Positions 21,457 through 28,704 of a stretch of 33,778 bases of DNA are shown one piece after another. Source of the stretch: an uncultured bacterium (GTDB lineage: Bacteria; Verrucomicrobiota; Kiritimatiellia; RFP12; UBA1067). The DNA lies in contig CACZCD010000013.1 in NCBI GenBank assembly GCA_902779565.1, positions 1-33,778 of the forward strand. The letters are read 5' to 3'. The notes below the pieces were generated by a model, which saw only the letters and a list, made by a program, of their open reading frames with translations, had not been told where the DNA came from and searched no databases. The position numbers and the translations under genes are program-made. How positions within the stretch are numbered: the stretch's first letter is position 1; the number at the start of each line of letters is the position of its first letter.

Positions 21457-23202
21457 TCAAAAGATCTTACGGTGTTTCAGGAATTCGTTGATGCGGTCAA
21501 GCCATGTATAGCTGCCGGTCTCCGGCGACGCCTTCTTCTGGAAGCAGTGCTGACGCGTGGCGAGCGTGTGAAGTTCGCCCTGAATCCCCATGCGGCGAAG
21601 CTGTTCCCACGTCTTGACGGAGTTCATCGCCGCCCAACCGTCGGCGTCGCCGTGGATAAACAGGATGGGGCAGGTGTCAAGATCGAACGCGAACTCCGGC
21701 ACAAGACGCGAATCGTCTTCGTTGCCGCCCTTTGCGTTCGGGCGCTCGGCGCCATCCGTCAGCGCGTAAGCCGGATAGATCGCCACCGCCCACTGCACGT
21801 TGCAGGGGATCTTGTCGAGATCGTCGATTGGCCAGTAGGCGCGATTCCGGGAACTGGTCGCGCCCATGAGCGTGAGGTGCCCGCCGGCCGAAGATCCCAT
21901 GATGCCGATGCGGTTCGGATCAAGCCCTTTAGACGCCGCCTTGGAACGCACGATGCGGATGGCACGCTGGAGATCCTGCCAGGCCGTCGTATGCTTGGCA
22001 AGCCCACCGAGCGGACGCGGCGTGCGGTATTTCATCGTGACGACAGCCATTCCCTTTTCGTTCAGATAGCGACGCGCGGGGGCGACCTCAAAACCATCCG
22101 GGGCGTTGCCCTTGTAACTGCCGCCAGAATAGATGATCTGAATCGCCGTGGTCTTGAGCTCCTTCGGCATGTGCCATTCGAGATAAGGCGTGCACTGGTT
22201 GGTCTGAACGTCAGGCATTTTCCCTTCGGGCCAGAGGTTCTCCCGCTCATGCGACGCGCGCGCCTCATCATTCGCGAAGCGCGACATCAGCTCGACCTCC
22301 GGCGCGAGAGGACCAAGAAACTTCATCTGCCGCATGAACTCGATGGCACGCTCAAGCCCGAACGCACCATGGGGCTTGTCGGGGTAGAGGTGGACTTCGG
22401 CCGGGATCTTCATCCGGCGGAGCTGACGGTACACATGGGTGGAGGCCGAAGGCGCATAGGGATCCTTGCCGCCATGCGACATCCACATCGGGCAGGTCTT
22501 CGCGTCAAACTTGAACACGTTGTCCAGCGTGACATCGACCGCATCGCCGTCACGCGTGTTGGGGCATCCAACGCCGTCCGTCATGGCATACGCAATGGCG
22601 AACGTGCACGCCCAGTTGATGTGGCAAGGCACCGTCGCGTCAAGCGCATCCACGGGCGCGTAGGCCGGAGTCTGCGAACTCGTCGCCAGCAGCGTGGCGA
22701 GGTGCGAACCGGCGGACATCGAAACGGTGCCGATCTTCTCGGGATTGAAGCCGCGCTTCGCCGCCTGCGAACGGACAACACGCACTGCGCGCTGGCCATC
22801 CTCCCATGCGGTCTGATGGATGGGGAGCCCCTTCGGGCGCGGCGTGCGGTACGTGAGCGACACGCAGGTCACGCCGATCTCCGTCAGCGCCTGGCGCCAC
22901 TTCTCCACCAATTTCACATCGCAGCAAGAGTTGTAGCCGCCGCCGGAGATAAGAATCATGCACACATCCGTCTTCACATTCGCCGCCGGCGGATCGAACC
23001 AGTCAAGGTACGGACGGCGGAAATCTTCCGGCCTGTAGCCCGGCGCCCTCGTCTCGACCGTCGTCGCACCGATCTGGTGCGGCTGGGCATCCGGCATCTG
23101 ACCCTCCGGCCAGATGTATTCCCGTTCCGTCGCCGCGAATGCCGTCATCGCGGCAAACGCGAATGCTGTGCAGCAAAGATGCGCAACCTTCTTGTAGTCC
23201 AT
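21457..23202 (-). CDS. Secreted tandem alpha/beta-hydrolase (esterase-type) protein
   Basis: A 581-residue exported protein (signal peptide up to about residue 23) made of two copies of an alpha/beta-hydrolase domain related to acetyl-xylan/feruloyl esterases. Domain 1: motif SMSAGS with S163, D247 in GGKDPY, H278 in KPHGAFG. Domain 2: MGSSAGG with S438, D521 in HGDADGW, H552 in RQHCF. The triad residues lie 274-275 apart in the two halves, and both halves begin with WPEGxMPDxQ (31 and 324). Oxyanion segments GGGY near 88 and GGSY near 360 match too. The likely job is removing acyl groups from plant or mucin polysaccharide. Its own promoter is at 23228 and ATG 23202 follows AAAGGAAAA. Lies upstream of lpxB (stop 2 bases before its ATG). 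Confidence 0.8.
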   Translation of the reverse strand: MDYKKVAHLCCTAFAFAAMTAFAATEREYIWPEGQMPDAQPHQIGATTVETRAPGYRPEDFRRPYLDWFDPPAANVKTDVCMILISGGGYNSCCDVKLVEKWRQALTEIGVTCVSLTYRTPRPKGLPIHQTAWEDGQRAVRVVRSQAAKRGFNPEKIGTVSMSAGSHLATLLATSSQTPAYAPVDALDATVPCHINWACTFAIAYAMTDGVGCPNTRDGDAVDVTLDNVFKFDAKTCPMWMSHGGKDPYAPSASTHVYRQLRRMKIPAEVHLYPDKPHGAFGLERAIEFMRQMKFLGPLAPEVELMSRFANDEARASHERENLWPEGKMPDVQTNQCTPYLEWHMPKELKTTAIQIIYSGGSYKGNAPDGFEVAPARRYLNEKGMAVVTMKYRTPRPLGGLAKHTTAWQDLQRAIRIVRSKAASKGLDPNRIGIMGSSAGGHLTLMGATSSRNRAYWPIDDLDKIPCNVQWAVAIYPAYALTDGAERPNAKGGNEDDSRLVPEFAFDLDTCPILFIHGDADGWAAMNSVKTWEQLRRMGIQGELHTLATRQHCFQKKASPETGSYTWLDRINEFLKHRKIF

Positions 23203-23227
23203 ATTCCTGTTTTCCTTTCGGACGCGA

Positions 23228-23236
23228 ATTATACCA
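23228..23236 (-). promoter_or_regulatory. Extended -10 promoter of the esterase-lpxB unit
   Basis: The minus strand reads TGG-TATAAT (23236-23228) then TCGCGTCC, with a leader near 20 bases containing GAAAGGAAAA before ATG 23202. It separates this unit from the truncated glycosyltransferase gene just upstream. Confidence 0.65.
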
Positions 23237-23262
23237 TAATCAAAACTGTCGGACGAATGATC

Positions 23263-23898
23263 TCAAACGGAAGGATCGCCCTCTCCGCCGGAAGTGACGA
23301 TGCCGTGATAGCAAAGATGCTGAGGACTGACGGCACCGTAGGATTTCGCCAGATCCAGATAACGCTGGGCGACGGCCGTGATGCCGGCGGCCTGGCGGTA
23401 GTTTTCGCGCGCAAGGCGGCGCATCCAGCCAAGCGTCCAGCGCGGCGCTACGCGCTCAAACGTCTCCGGCCAGGCATCCATGATGTCAACGATGTATTTC
23501 GCCCCCGTCCGCGCACAGAACCGCCGCACCTCCCGCCCGATGAAGAGCGGCGGACTTGAGACGACGATCAGGTCCGGCGCTTCCGTCGCCGCCGATACCA
23601 GTGCCGCCCAGTTCTTCGCGAACCGCCAATGGCTCCAGATCCGCTTCAGGCAGATGTTCCGGCGGTAGCCCGGCACTCGGATGAACTTCAAGGTGAAAGG
23701 CAGAGAGGCGGAAAGCTCCTCGAGCGTCCTGCCGCCCGTCAGCCGCCGTTCGTCTTTCTGGGCGTGGCTCCAGTTCTGGGTCCAGTACGTGACACGATGC
23801 CCGGCCCGCGCAAACGCCTCGGACATAAGCCAATACCGCTGGGGGCGGTACCCCTCCACCGGAAGGTTGTCGAACGGATTGACGATCCAGACGTTCAT
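23263..23898 (-). pseudogene. Truncated GT4-type glycosyltransferase (N-terminal half)
   Basis: 211 residues covering only the N-terminal Rossmann domain of a GT-B glycosyltransferase of the WbuB-like GT4 kind: MNVWIVNPFDNLPVEGYRPQ start, GHRVTYWTQNWSHAQK near 33, PDLIVVSSPP near 108, KYIVDIMDAWPETF near 134. The frame stops at TGA 23265-23263 after GVVSPQ-type sequence, before the donor-binding domain with its EX7E motif, so half of the normal ~400 residues is missing. The break falls just upstream of the esterase promoter and at a GTTTGAGA octamer. It is 25 bases from the PHP-like gene and was probably once a full cistron of the rlmN unit. Activity as a transferase is unlikely; a binding role cannot be excluded. 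Confidence 0.65.
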
Positions 23899-23923
23899 TT
23901 GCCGCCGCCTTGCCTCCCGATCC

Positions 23924-25201
23924 TCACATCAGCATGAACGGCTGCGAGAAGAGCTCTTCGCCCGAGCCGTCCAGCGCATACGCCTTCACGCGCGCAAACA
24001 TGTGCACCCGATCACGCGGCGCGGCGGACGGCGAGGGCGTCTCCATCTTCCACGCCACCCGTGTTCCCTTCGCCGTCTCCTTCACAGGACCAAGCGCCGT
24101 GATCACGACGATCCGCGCCGGACGGTCTGTCTCGGCCTCGACCGTCGTCCCGTCGAACGAAATCCGTGTGAACTTCAACTCGTCCAACCCGCGTTTCGCC
24201 CCGTAGAAATTGCCTTCGCGATACGCTTTCAGGCACGCATGCACCGTCCGCTCCGGCGTGATCAGCACGTTCACCCCGAACGAGTTGTCCTTCCGGCGGA
24301 TCGAATGGTCCGGCACGAAGAAACCGAAGCACTGCCGTCCGGTAGAGAGAACCCAGTCCCAATAGCTTTCGCTGTTGCTCGCGCCGCCCTCGATCACCTC
24401 GATCCCCAGCACGCGCGGATCATGGTCCAGCACCTTCAGCAGAAAGAGCCGATCCACTCCCGTCCACTTCGGATGGTTGAACGTCACGCCGCCGCCGTCT
24501 GGATAGATGAGTCCCGCGATCATCCGGTCGATCGCCTTGGACCAGTGTTCTCCCGAGCCGAAATTGTACCCGGCGCGAAAGCCCGTCTGGAACCGCCGCT
24601 TCTGGTGCTGGTCGAACGTCCCCGAAGCAAACGCCGAGCCCGGCGCGTTCATGTGCGTGTAGCGGCATGTCCTCCCGTTGTCCATCAGGAAGTTGTGGTG
24701 TTCCGCATTCGGCGCCTCCAAAACACCCTCCGGCAGCGGCTTGAAAAGCTTCTCCCCCTCCTTGAACGGGAACTCCGCCTGCAGCTCCGGCGGCAGCTCC
24801 TTGATCCACTTCCCGACGATAGCGTTCCAATCGAACGGCCCCTCCACGCGCTTCCCGTTCACCATCACGGCGTGCTCGTGATGCAAACGGAAATAGTCCT
24901 TGGTCATCTTCGCAAGCGGCCACCACGGCGCGCTCGGATAGTAGTTGGAGAGCGTGAGGAACCCCAGCCCGCGCGCAAGGATCACATCAAGATCCTCCTG
25001 CGTCTTGCAGTGGACATGCGTCGTCCCCTTGATCTGGAGCGCCGTGGACCAGTCCACGTCCTTGTACGGATGCCGGTTGCGCGGCGGTGCGTCATGCTGG
25101 ATGATCGGCGCCTCTTCCGCCGGCTTCGCGACCTCCTCCGCACGCGCACCGCCCATCGCTGCCGTCGCGGCGGCCGCCATCATGAATTCACGTCTGTTCA
25201 T
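23924..25201 (-). CDS. Exported PHP-like protein with Tat-type signal
   Basis: A 425-residue protein starting MNRREFMMAAAATAAMGGARA, a short Tat-like signal (NRREF then a hydrophobic run). From residue 59 the GTTHVHCKTQED segment with H62 and H64 looks like the first metal-binding motif of PHP-type phosphoesterases, and later HH, DHH-like and FNHPKW (near 240) segments could supply further ligands. The middle (near residues 90-200) has NYYPSAPWWPL and DNGRTCRYTHMN. The C-terminal 100 residues (VEAETDRPARIVVITALG, MFARVKAYALDG) are a beta-rich Ig-like extension. The substrate is unknown. ATG 25201 lies within the rlmN end (14-base overlap) with AAGGAGAACC before it, so it is coupled to rlmN. 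PHP assignment is tentative. Confidence 0.55.
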   Translation of the reverse strand: MNRREFMMAAAATAAMGGARAEEVAKPAEEAPIIQHDAPPRNRHPYKDVDWSTALQIKGTTHVHCKTQEDLDVILARGLGFLTLSNYYPSAPWWPLAKMTKDYFRLHHEHAVMVNGKRVEGPFDWNAIVGKWIKELPPELQAEFPFKEGEKLFKPLPEGVLEAPNAEHHNFLMDNGRTCRYTHMNAPGSAFASGTFDQHQKRRFQTGFRAGYNFGSGEHWSKAIDRMIAGLIYPDGGGVTFNHPKWTGVDRLFLLKVLDHDPRVLGIEVIEGGASNSESYWDWVLSTGRQCFGFFVPDHSIRRKDNSFGVNVLITPERTVHACLKAYREGNFYGAKRGLDELKFTRISFDGTTVEAETDRPARIVVITALGPVKETAKGTRVAWKMETPSPSAAPRDRVHMFARVKAYALDGSGEELFSQPFMLM

Positions 25202-26354
25202 CTTCGGTTCTCCTTGCTTTGTTCCGTTGAAGATCCTCCGTCCCCGGCAGATGCCGCAGACGCAGCTGACCGCACGCCGCCTGACGCTCCTTCCCGCGCG
25301 AGCGCCGGATCATCGTCTGCACATGGTTCTTCATCAGCACGTCGAGGAACATGAGCATCGTCGATTCCGGCGGCGTCTGGAAGTCCGGACGGTGATCCAC
25401 CGGCGAGAGCGGGATCAAGTTCACCTTGGCCATCGGCACCTCCCGCACGCGGCGCGCGAGCGCCTCGGCGCAATCGCGGGAATCGTTCACGCCCTTGATT
25501 ACGGTGTACTCAAAGGTGATGATGCGCTTCGTCTTGAGCGTGTAGTCGCGGCACGCCGCCATCAGCTCCGCGAGCGGCCACTTGCGGTTTACCGGCATCA
25601 GCTCGTCACGCAGCCGATCGTCCGGCGCATGCAGCGAAACGGAAAGCTCGAACTGCAGACCTTCGGCGGCCAAACGCGCAAAGCCCGGCACCACGCCGCA
25701 CGTGGAGAGCGTGATGTGCCGCGCACCGAGGTTCGGTCCCTTCCCGGCATTGATGAGCTTCAGCGCACGCATCGTCTCGTCGTAGTTCGCGAACGGCTCG
25801 CCCATCCCCATCACCACGAGATTCGTGAGCGTGCCGTACTTCCGCGCCGCCATCACCTCGGCGACGATCTCATCCGCGCGGAGCGACCGCACGATCCCCT
25901 TCGCGCCGCTCGCGCAGAACGCACATCCCATCGCACAGCCGATCTGCGACGAGACGCACTGCGTGAGGCGCACCGTCTCGCGTCCGCCGCCCTCGCCCTT
26001 CGCGAAAACGGGAATCACGACGGTTTCCACCAGCTCGCCGTCGCTCATCTTCAGGAGCAGCTTCTTCGTGCCATCGGGCGCCGTGTCGCAGGCGACCTCC
26101 TCGGCGGGAAGAATCGGAAACTCACGCTTCAGCGTTTCACGGAAATCTTTCGGGAGCGTGGTGGCCTGATCCCAGTCCGTGATGTAGTCACGGTAGAGCG
26201 CCTGTAGGATCTGGTCGGCACGGAAGGCGCGCAAGCCGCGCGCCGTGAGGAGCGGCTTCCACTCCTCCGGCAGCACGGACCACGCAGGCGTGGCGCAAAC
26301 CGACGTCCCCTCGCCCGCCTGAATGCCGTCCTTCTCCTTCCGTCTCATTTCCAT
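25188..26354 (-). CDS. rlmN: 23S rRNA/tRNA adenine-C2 methyltransferase RlmN
   Basis: A 388-residue radical SAM enzyme that methylates C2 of A2503 in 23S rRNA and of A37 in tRNAs. The cluster Cys are C140, C144 and C147 (GCAMGCAFC), preceded by C133 in RLTQCVSSQ, which is the conserved Cys near the cluster in RlmN. The second catalytic Cys is near residue 362 in AACGQL, within the KERQAACGQLR closing motif. GMGEPFANYD and SLHAPDDRLRDELMPVN are the other signatures. The first residues are a basic, non-conserved extension. ATG 26354 is only eight bases from TAAAAT, with no ribosome site, so it is probably leaderless; ATG 26348 two codons later is an alternative. It begins the unit with the PHP-like gene. 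Confidence 0.9.
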   Translation of the reverse strand: MEMRRKEKDGIQAGEGTSVCATPAWSVLPEEWKPLLTARGLRAFRADQILQALYRDYITDWDQATTLPKDFRETLKREFPILPAEEVACDTAPDGTKKLLLKMSDGELVETVVIPVFAKGEGGGRETVRLTQCVSSQIGCAMGCAFCASGAKGIVRSLRADEIVAEVMAARKYGTLTNLVVMGMGEPFANYDETMRALKLINAGKGPNLGARHITLSTCGVVPGFARLAAEGLQFELSVSLHAPDDRLRDELMPVNRKWPLAELMAACRDYTLKTKRIITFEYTVIKGVNDSRDCAEALARRVREVPMAKVNLIPLSPVDHRPDFQTPPESTMLMFLDVLMKNHVQTMIRRSRGKERQAACGQLRLRHLPGTEDLQRNKARRTEDEQT

Positions 26355-26362
26355 TGCGCGCT

Positions 26363-26371
26363 ATTTTACCA
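26363..26371 (-). promoter_or_regulatory. Leaderless promoter of rlmN
   Basis: The minus strand reads TGG-TAAAAT (26371-26363), then AGCGCGCA, then ATG 26354 after eight bases. No Shine-Dalgarno is present, so the mRNA is predicted to begin at or next to the start codon. Confidence 0.6.
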
Positions 26372-26396
26372 TAAAACGGCTCAGACGGCGGACGCT

Positions 26397-27974
26397 TCAC
26401 CGCTCAAGGAACCGGCCGGTGCCGGCATGGGTGAAGATGCCGGCGTCGTAGGCGAGCGCGCCATTCACGAACACCTTGTCCATGCCTGTGCAGAAGGAAT
26501 GGCTCTTCGCGAACGTGGCCGTATTGCGGAACTCCCCTTCACGCCAGATTGCGATATCCGCAAACGCCCCCGCCGCCAACACACCCCGATCCCGGATACC
26601 GAAACGCCGGGCGGGAATCGACGTCATCCGCGCAATCGCCGTCTCGCGGCCAGCCTTCGCGGCGACACGCCGGTAGAACTCCGGCATGGTCCCGTAGGCG
26701 CGCGGATGCGGATGGTCGGCGGCGAGCGGACCCCACGGCGCACGCAACGACGCGTCACTGCCCGGCACGATCCACGGCCTCGAATAGATCTTCTCCAGAT
26801 TCTCCTCGCTCATTCCGAAAAAGAAAGCACCCGTGCGGCAAAGATCCTTTTCGAGAATCCTGCAGACGAGTTCGCCCGGCGTTTTCGCCGGACATCCGGA
26901 ATCATCGAGAATTTCGGCGATCGTGCGGCCGGGATAATCCTTGTTGTCGGCGTGCCACACGCCGCCCACCATCACCGAGGACCAGTCCCGCTCCTGCGCA
27001 TCCAACTCTGCCACGATCCGCGCCCGCAGCGACGGTGTCTGGAGCCGTTCCATCTCCGCCGGCGCGCCGCCCTCCCCCGCCCAATCGGGGAACACCACAT
27101 CCAGATCGGTGCCCGCCGCGCAGAACGGATACCGGTCGCTGCCGAGCAGAAGCCCCGCGTCGATGGCATCCTGCATCTTTTCAAGCACAGCATCAATCTT
27201 TCCCCAGTTCCGCTGCCCGCTCGTCTTGAGATGCGAGATCTCCGCGCGAATGCCCGTCGCCTTCACGAGCGTCAGCACCTCGTCGATTGCCTCAAGGATC
27301 CGGTCGCTCTCGCTCCGCATGTGCGTCGCGTAGAAACCGCCGCGCGCAGCCGCAGTCTGGGCGAGGGCCACGACCTCTTCGGGCGTGGAATACTTTCCGG
27401 GTTGGTAGATGAGTCCCGTCGTAAGCCCCCAACCGCCGTCATCGAGTTCGCGTGCGAGAAGCCGTTGCATCTCCTTCAGTTCGTCAGGCGTGCAGGCGCG
27501 TCCGCGATAGCCCACGACCGACGACCGCAACGTGTTGTGCCCGATGAACTGCACCGTGTTGATGGCGGGCTTCGCCGCCGCCAGCACCTCACGGTATTCG
27601 GCCAGCGAACGCCAGGTTAGCCGTTCGCCCAAAATGCTCGCCCAGTCCCCCGACAGACGCGCCTCGCCGTAACGGGGCGCGATGCTGCCGCCGCATTGTC
27701 CGTTGATCTCCGTCGTGACACCCTGACTCAGCTTGCTCGGGGCATCCGGCTCCACCACAAGATAGGCATCGCTGTGGCTATGTGCGTCGATGAACCCGGG
27801 CGTCACAAGGGTTCCCGTCGCGTCCACGATCTGGTCGAAGCCACTCTTGTCGGAAATCTCCGTTCCGTCCGCCGTCACGGCGGCGATGCGGTCGCCTTCA
27901 ATGATGACGTTCCCGCGAAACGCCGGCTCACCTGTCCCGCTGACAAGGGTTCCGTTCTCGATCAGGATGCGCAT
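26397..27974 (-). CDS. N-acyl-D-amino-acid deacylase (amidohydrolase)
   Basis: A 525-residue amidohydrolase of the D-aminoacylase group. Metal-site motifs are PGFIDAHSHSD with HSH at 65-67, C96 in NGQCGG (the Cys ligand typical of D-aminoacylases), the ATHMRSES and SHLKTSG stretches with His ligands, and the GSDASLRAPWG segment carrying the later Asp. It removes N-acyl groups from D-amino acids, or hydrolyses related cyclic amides, and takes part in cell-wall or D-amino acid turnover; the exact acyl and amino acid cannot be fixed. Its ATG shares one base with the nfeD-like stop (TGATG), so it is coupled to that gene. There is no signal peptide, so it is cytosolic. Confidence 0.8.
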   Translation of the reverse strand: MRILIENGTLVSGTGEPAFRGNVIIEGDRIAAVTADGTEISDKSGFDQIVDATGTLVTPGFIDAHSHSDAYLVVEPDAPSKLSQGVTTEINGQCGGSIAPRYGEARLSGDWASILGERLTWRSLAEYREVLAAAKPAINTVQFIGHNTLRSSVVGYRGRACTPDELKEMQRLLARELDDGGWGLTTGLIYQPGKYSTPEEVVALAQTAAARGGFYATHMRSESDRILEAIDEVLTLVKATGIRAEISHLKTSGQRNWGKIDAVLEKMQDAIDAGLLLGSDRYPFCAAGTDLDVVFPDWAGEGGAPAEMERLQTPSLRARIVAELDAQERDWSSVMVGGVWHADNKDYPGRTIAEILDDSGCPAKTPGELVCRILEKDLCRTGAFFFGMSEENLEKIYSRPWIVPGSDASLRAPWGPLAADHPHPRAYGTMPEFYRRVAAKAGRETAIARMTSIPARRFGIRDRGVLAAGAFADIAIWREGEFRNTATFAKSHSFCTGMDKVFVNGALAYDAGIFTHAGTGRFLER

Positions 27975-28423
27975 CAAACCGCTTCCACGGTGAGCGTAAG
28001 ATTTCGCCGCGAGACCACCCGCACGCGCGCGCCGGCGGCAATGGAGGCATTCGAGACGGCATCCCACTCGGCATCGCCCAGCACCACGCGCCCCGGCACG
28101 CCGGGGGAGAGGGAAGTGATGGCCTCGCCCATACGTCCCGAAAACTCGTCGCCCAACGCCGCGCCCTTGCCGTTGTCACCGAGGAACACATTCTTCACAT
28201 AGCGGCGAAGCGTCACGAGATAGACGAGCGAAAAGAGCGAGAAGAGCGCAAACTGCCACATGAGCGTCGGGCTGAACGGCTCCGGCAGCAGCAGCACGAG
28301 CAACCCCACCGTCGCGGCCGAAAGCCCAAAGAAAAACATCACGAAACCGGGCGTGAGAATCTCCGCGAGCATTAGGCCCGCGCCCACATACATCCAGATC
28401 CAACCGTTGCTAAGAAAATCCAT
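27974..28423 (-). CDS. NfeD-like membrane protein
   Basis: A 149-residue protein with two hydrophobic blocks (residues about 9-47, and 57-70) followed by a C-terminal OB-like domain (GRMGEAITSLSPGVPGRVVL and AGARVRVVSRRNLTLTVEA), as in short NfeD or YbbK proteins. NfeD partners of stomatin-type proteases help membrane-protein quality control; no stomatin gene is adjacent here, and the partner is an amidohydrolase gene instead. ATG 28423 has a strong AAGGAGG site, and the promoter is at 28444. The last segment, VEAV-stop, forms the TGATG overlap with the next gene. Confidence 0.7.
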   Translation of the reverse strand: MDFLSNGWIWMYVGAGLMLAEILTPGFVMFFFGLSAATVGLLVLLLPEPFSPTLMWQFALFSLFSLVYLVTLRRYVKNVFLGDNGKGAALGDEFSGRMGEAITSLSPGVPGRVVLGDAEWDAVSNASIAAGARVRVVSRRNLTLTVEAV

Positions 28424-28443
28424 GGTTTTCCTCCTTGCCGCAC

Positions 28444-28452
28444 ATTATATCA
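28444..28452 (-). promoter_or_regulatory. Extended -10 promoter of the nfeD-like operon
   Basis: The minus strand reads TGA-TATAAT (28452-28444) then GTGCGGC, with AAGGAGG before ATG 28423. The leader is about 15-20 bases. Confidence 0.65.
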
Positions 28453-28529
28453 TTTTTCGCCTAACTGTGCGCAACACGCCTTAGACCGAAATGTAATGGT
28501 TACTGAATTGTGGACAGAAGGCATGGGGA

Positions 28530-28638
28530 ACTCTCCCCCTGAGACAGGGGGAGCGCCCCGGAGGGGCGAGGGGGTATGATCCGTCGCCAGTCATACTCCC
28601 CCGGCCTCCGGCCACCCCCTCTATCTTAGAGGGGGAGT
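28530..28638. mobile_element. 109-bp multi-hairpin palindrome (MITE/REP-like)
   Basis: Five hairpins fill the element: CTCCCCCTG-AGA-CAGGGGGAG (28533-28553), CGCCCC-GGA-GGGGCG (28554-28568), a central GGGGGTATGA against TCATACTCCCCC (28570-28602), GGCC-TCC-GGCC (28603-28613), and CCCCCTCTA-TCT-TAGAGGGGG (28615-28635). The outer ends ACTC(T)CCCCCT and AGGGGGAGT also pair. No coding sequence is inside and no transposase is near. Such compact palindromes move with help from a distant transposase; terminator activity for recJ is also possible. It fills much of the 281-base gap 28424-28704, which has no gene. Confidence 0.6.
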
Positions 28639-28701
28639 CTGCATTCTCGTAATATCATCCTGCATTCCCATAATATCATCCTGTATTTCCATGATGTGAT
28701 C
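28639..28701. repeat. Three 21-bp tandem repeats
   Basis: CTGCATTCTCGTAATATCATC, CTGCATTCCCATAATATCATC and CTGTATTTCCATGATGTGATC lie end to end with no spacer. They fill the space between the palindrome and the recJ stop at 28705. The 21-bp period equals two helical turns, so bound factors would sit on one face. Confidence 0.8.
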
Positions 28702-28704
28702 CAG

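Noticed and set aside
21472-23559. A 695-codon plus-strand frame
   Set aside because: It is the antisense of the tandem esterase and the glycosyltransferase fragment; its translation is Arg/His-rich and has no family motif, as expected for an antisense shadow in high-GC DNA.
28639-28701. Plasmid-type iterons or a CRISPR
   Set aside because: The three 21-mers touch with no spacers and no replication initiator is near.
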